Below, piece by piece: positions 54,453-55,095 of a stretch of 55,095 nt of DNA. The stretch spans positions 640,848 to 695,942 of the forward strand of contig BFEA01000065.1 in the NCBI GenBank assembly GCA_003427395.1. Reading direction: 5' to 3'. Source of the DNA: Chara braunii (lineage: Eukaryota; Streptophyta; Charophyceae; Charales; Characeae). The translations under genes and the position numbers were made by a program. The notes under the pieces are model-generated. The model was not told the origin of the DNA. It saw only the letters and a list, made by a program, of their open reading frames with translations, and ran no database searches. Position 1 is the stretch's first letter, and each line of letters begins with the position of its first letter.

Positions 54453-55095
54453 GGTTGCCAGGCCGAACGTACGGAGACCCCTAAGCTGACCCCCGAACGT
54501 TCGGGCGTTCGGGTCCCCGTACGGGGCCTAAACTTGAAGAGGTTCAGACCCCGCAAAAAAATGTTTTGACATCTAAATATTATTATGTTTTTCCGAATTT
54601 TGTTCTGTGAGTTCTTTGTGACGTAAGGTATATCCCTCTTAATTTTGAAGCCATTCTGGCCAGCCAAAAAAAAAAGAAAAATCCTCGAAGATGGTGGTGT
54701 CAAAACTTGCTTGCCCACTCACTACTTTGTTTTTTTTTTTTTTTCACCGTTTGTTTTTCCTTTATTTTGGGGCATGAAAAAAAAATTATATTTTCAAACT
54801 TTATTTGTAGATTCTCTATTATGTAAGATACACATATATAAAATTTCAGAGCATTTGTCAAAAAAAATAAAATAAAAAAAATCGCCAAAGATGGCGGTGT
54901 CAAAAACGTGCTCGCCCACTCAATAATTTCATTCTCGTTTATTTTTTTTAATTTTTTATTATTATTATTTATTTTTAGTATTTGATTTTTATTTCAAATT
55001 TGGTAAAGAACTTGGATGTAACGTTGACGCAAATGTTGTTTAGTTTATTCTTATACATAGCATATACGTTTTTCAGATTTTTTGGTTTTTTTTTT
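54450..55095 (+). mobile_element. hAT-type MITE, copy D (cut by window edge)
   Basis: Starts CAGGGTTGCCAGGCCGAACG right after the TA run and follows copies A and B through the internal direct repeats (GATGGTGGTGTCAAAACTTG at about 54690; GATGGCGGTGTCAAAAACGT at about 54890). The window ends before the other terminus. Same orientation as B and C. Confidence 0.92.

Overview
This window is repeat-dense eukaryotic nuclear DNA. No operon-like gene organisation is visible, and I see no intact host gene. The best clues to the host are: a Ty3/gypsy chromovirus whose primer-binding site matches the plant initiator-Met tRNA type (one mismatch); hAT-like and PIF/Harbinger-like DNA elements with plant-style ends; a Penelope-like retroelement with a GIY-YIG domain before its RT; dense micro- and minisatellites; and assembly gaps (N run at 19879-20063, single N at 22016). 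A streptophyte fits best. The overall style reminds me of the charophyte alga Chara, but that is recognition, not proof.

Layout. 1-3328: microsatellites, a 46-bp minisatellite and perhaps scraps of a host gene (exon-like stretch 1832-1993). 3329-8990: a decayed plus-strand Penelope-like element, made of a tandem 157-bp duplication, a zinc-knuckle/coiled-coil ORF1, GIY-YIG, RT and a well-formed hammerhead ribozyme at 8705-8766. 9061-9943: a broken proline-rich gag-like ORF. 10306-21279: a PIF/Harbinger-type element (20-bp inverted ends, TTA target duplication) split by a 10.3-kb minus-strand Ty3/gypsy chromovirus at 10619-20950. The chromovirus has 317/312-bp LTRs, a TTAGG target duplication, PBS, gag, protease, RT, RNase H, integrase and chromodomain, and is inactivated by frameshifts, stops and an altered RT active site. 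21408-23100: an unrecognised decayed coding sequence split by a 749-bp hAT-type MITE. Three more copies of that MITE lie at 29552-30325, 30334-30774 and 54450-end.

23505-24532 holds two adjacent degenerate minisatellites. 25300-29550 is mostly AT-rich DNA with nothing recognisable. 30915-35068 is a second minus-strand gypsy element (gag, protease, RT, RNase H, integrase with its core deleted), interrupted by a palindromic repeat block (33561-33960) and abutted by a foldback element (35176-35983). 38165-40360 holds tetranucleotide arrays and a C-rich, G-quadruplex-prone block. 42600-44130 and 52260-54060 are badly decayed minus-strand gypsy fragments of a different, non-chromovirus lineage.

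The most unusual region is 45600-47720. It holds a 123-bp tandem repeat sharing a motif with the chromovirus leader, followed by an array of about ten stem-loops that keep the same loop core while their stems differ in sequence yet stay self-complementary. This may be the leader of a decayed LTR element whose Lys-type PBS-like site lies at 49305-49322. The genes here do not work together as a pathway; the window is a stack of mobile elements of different ages inserted into one another.
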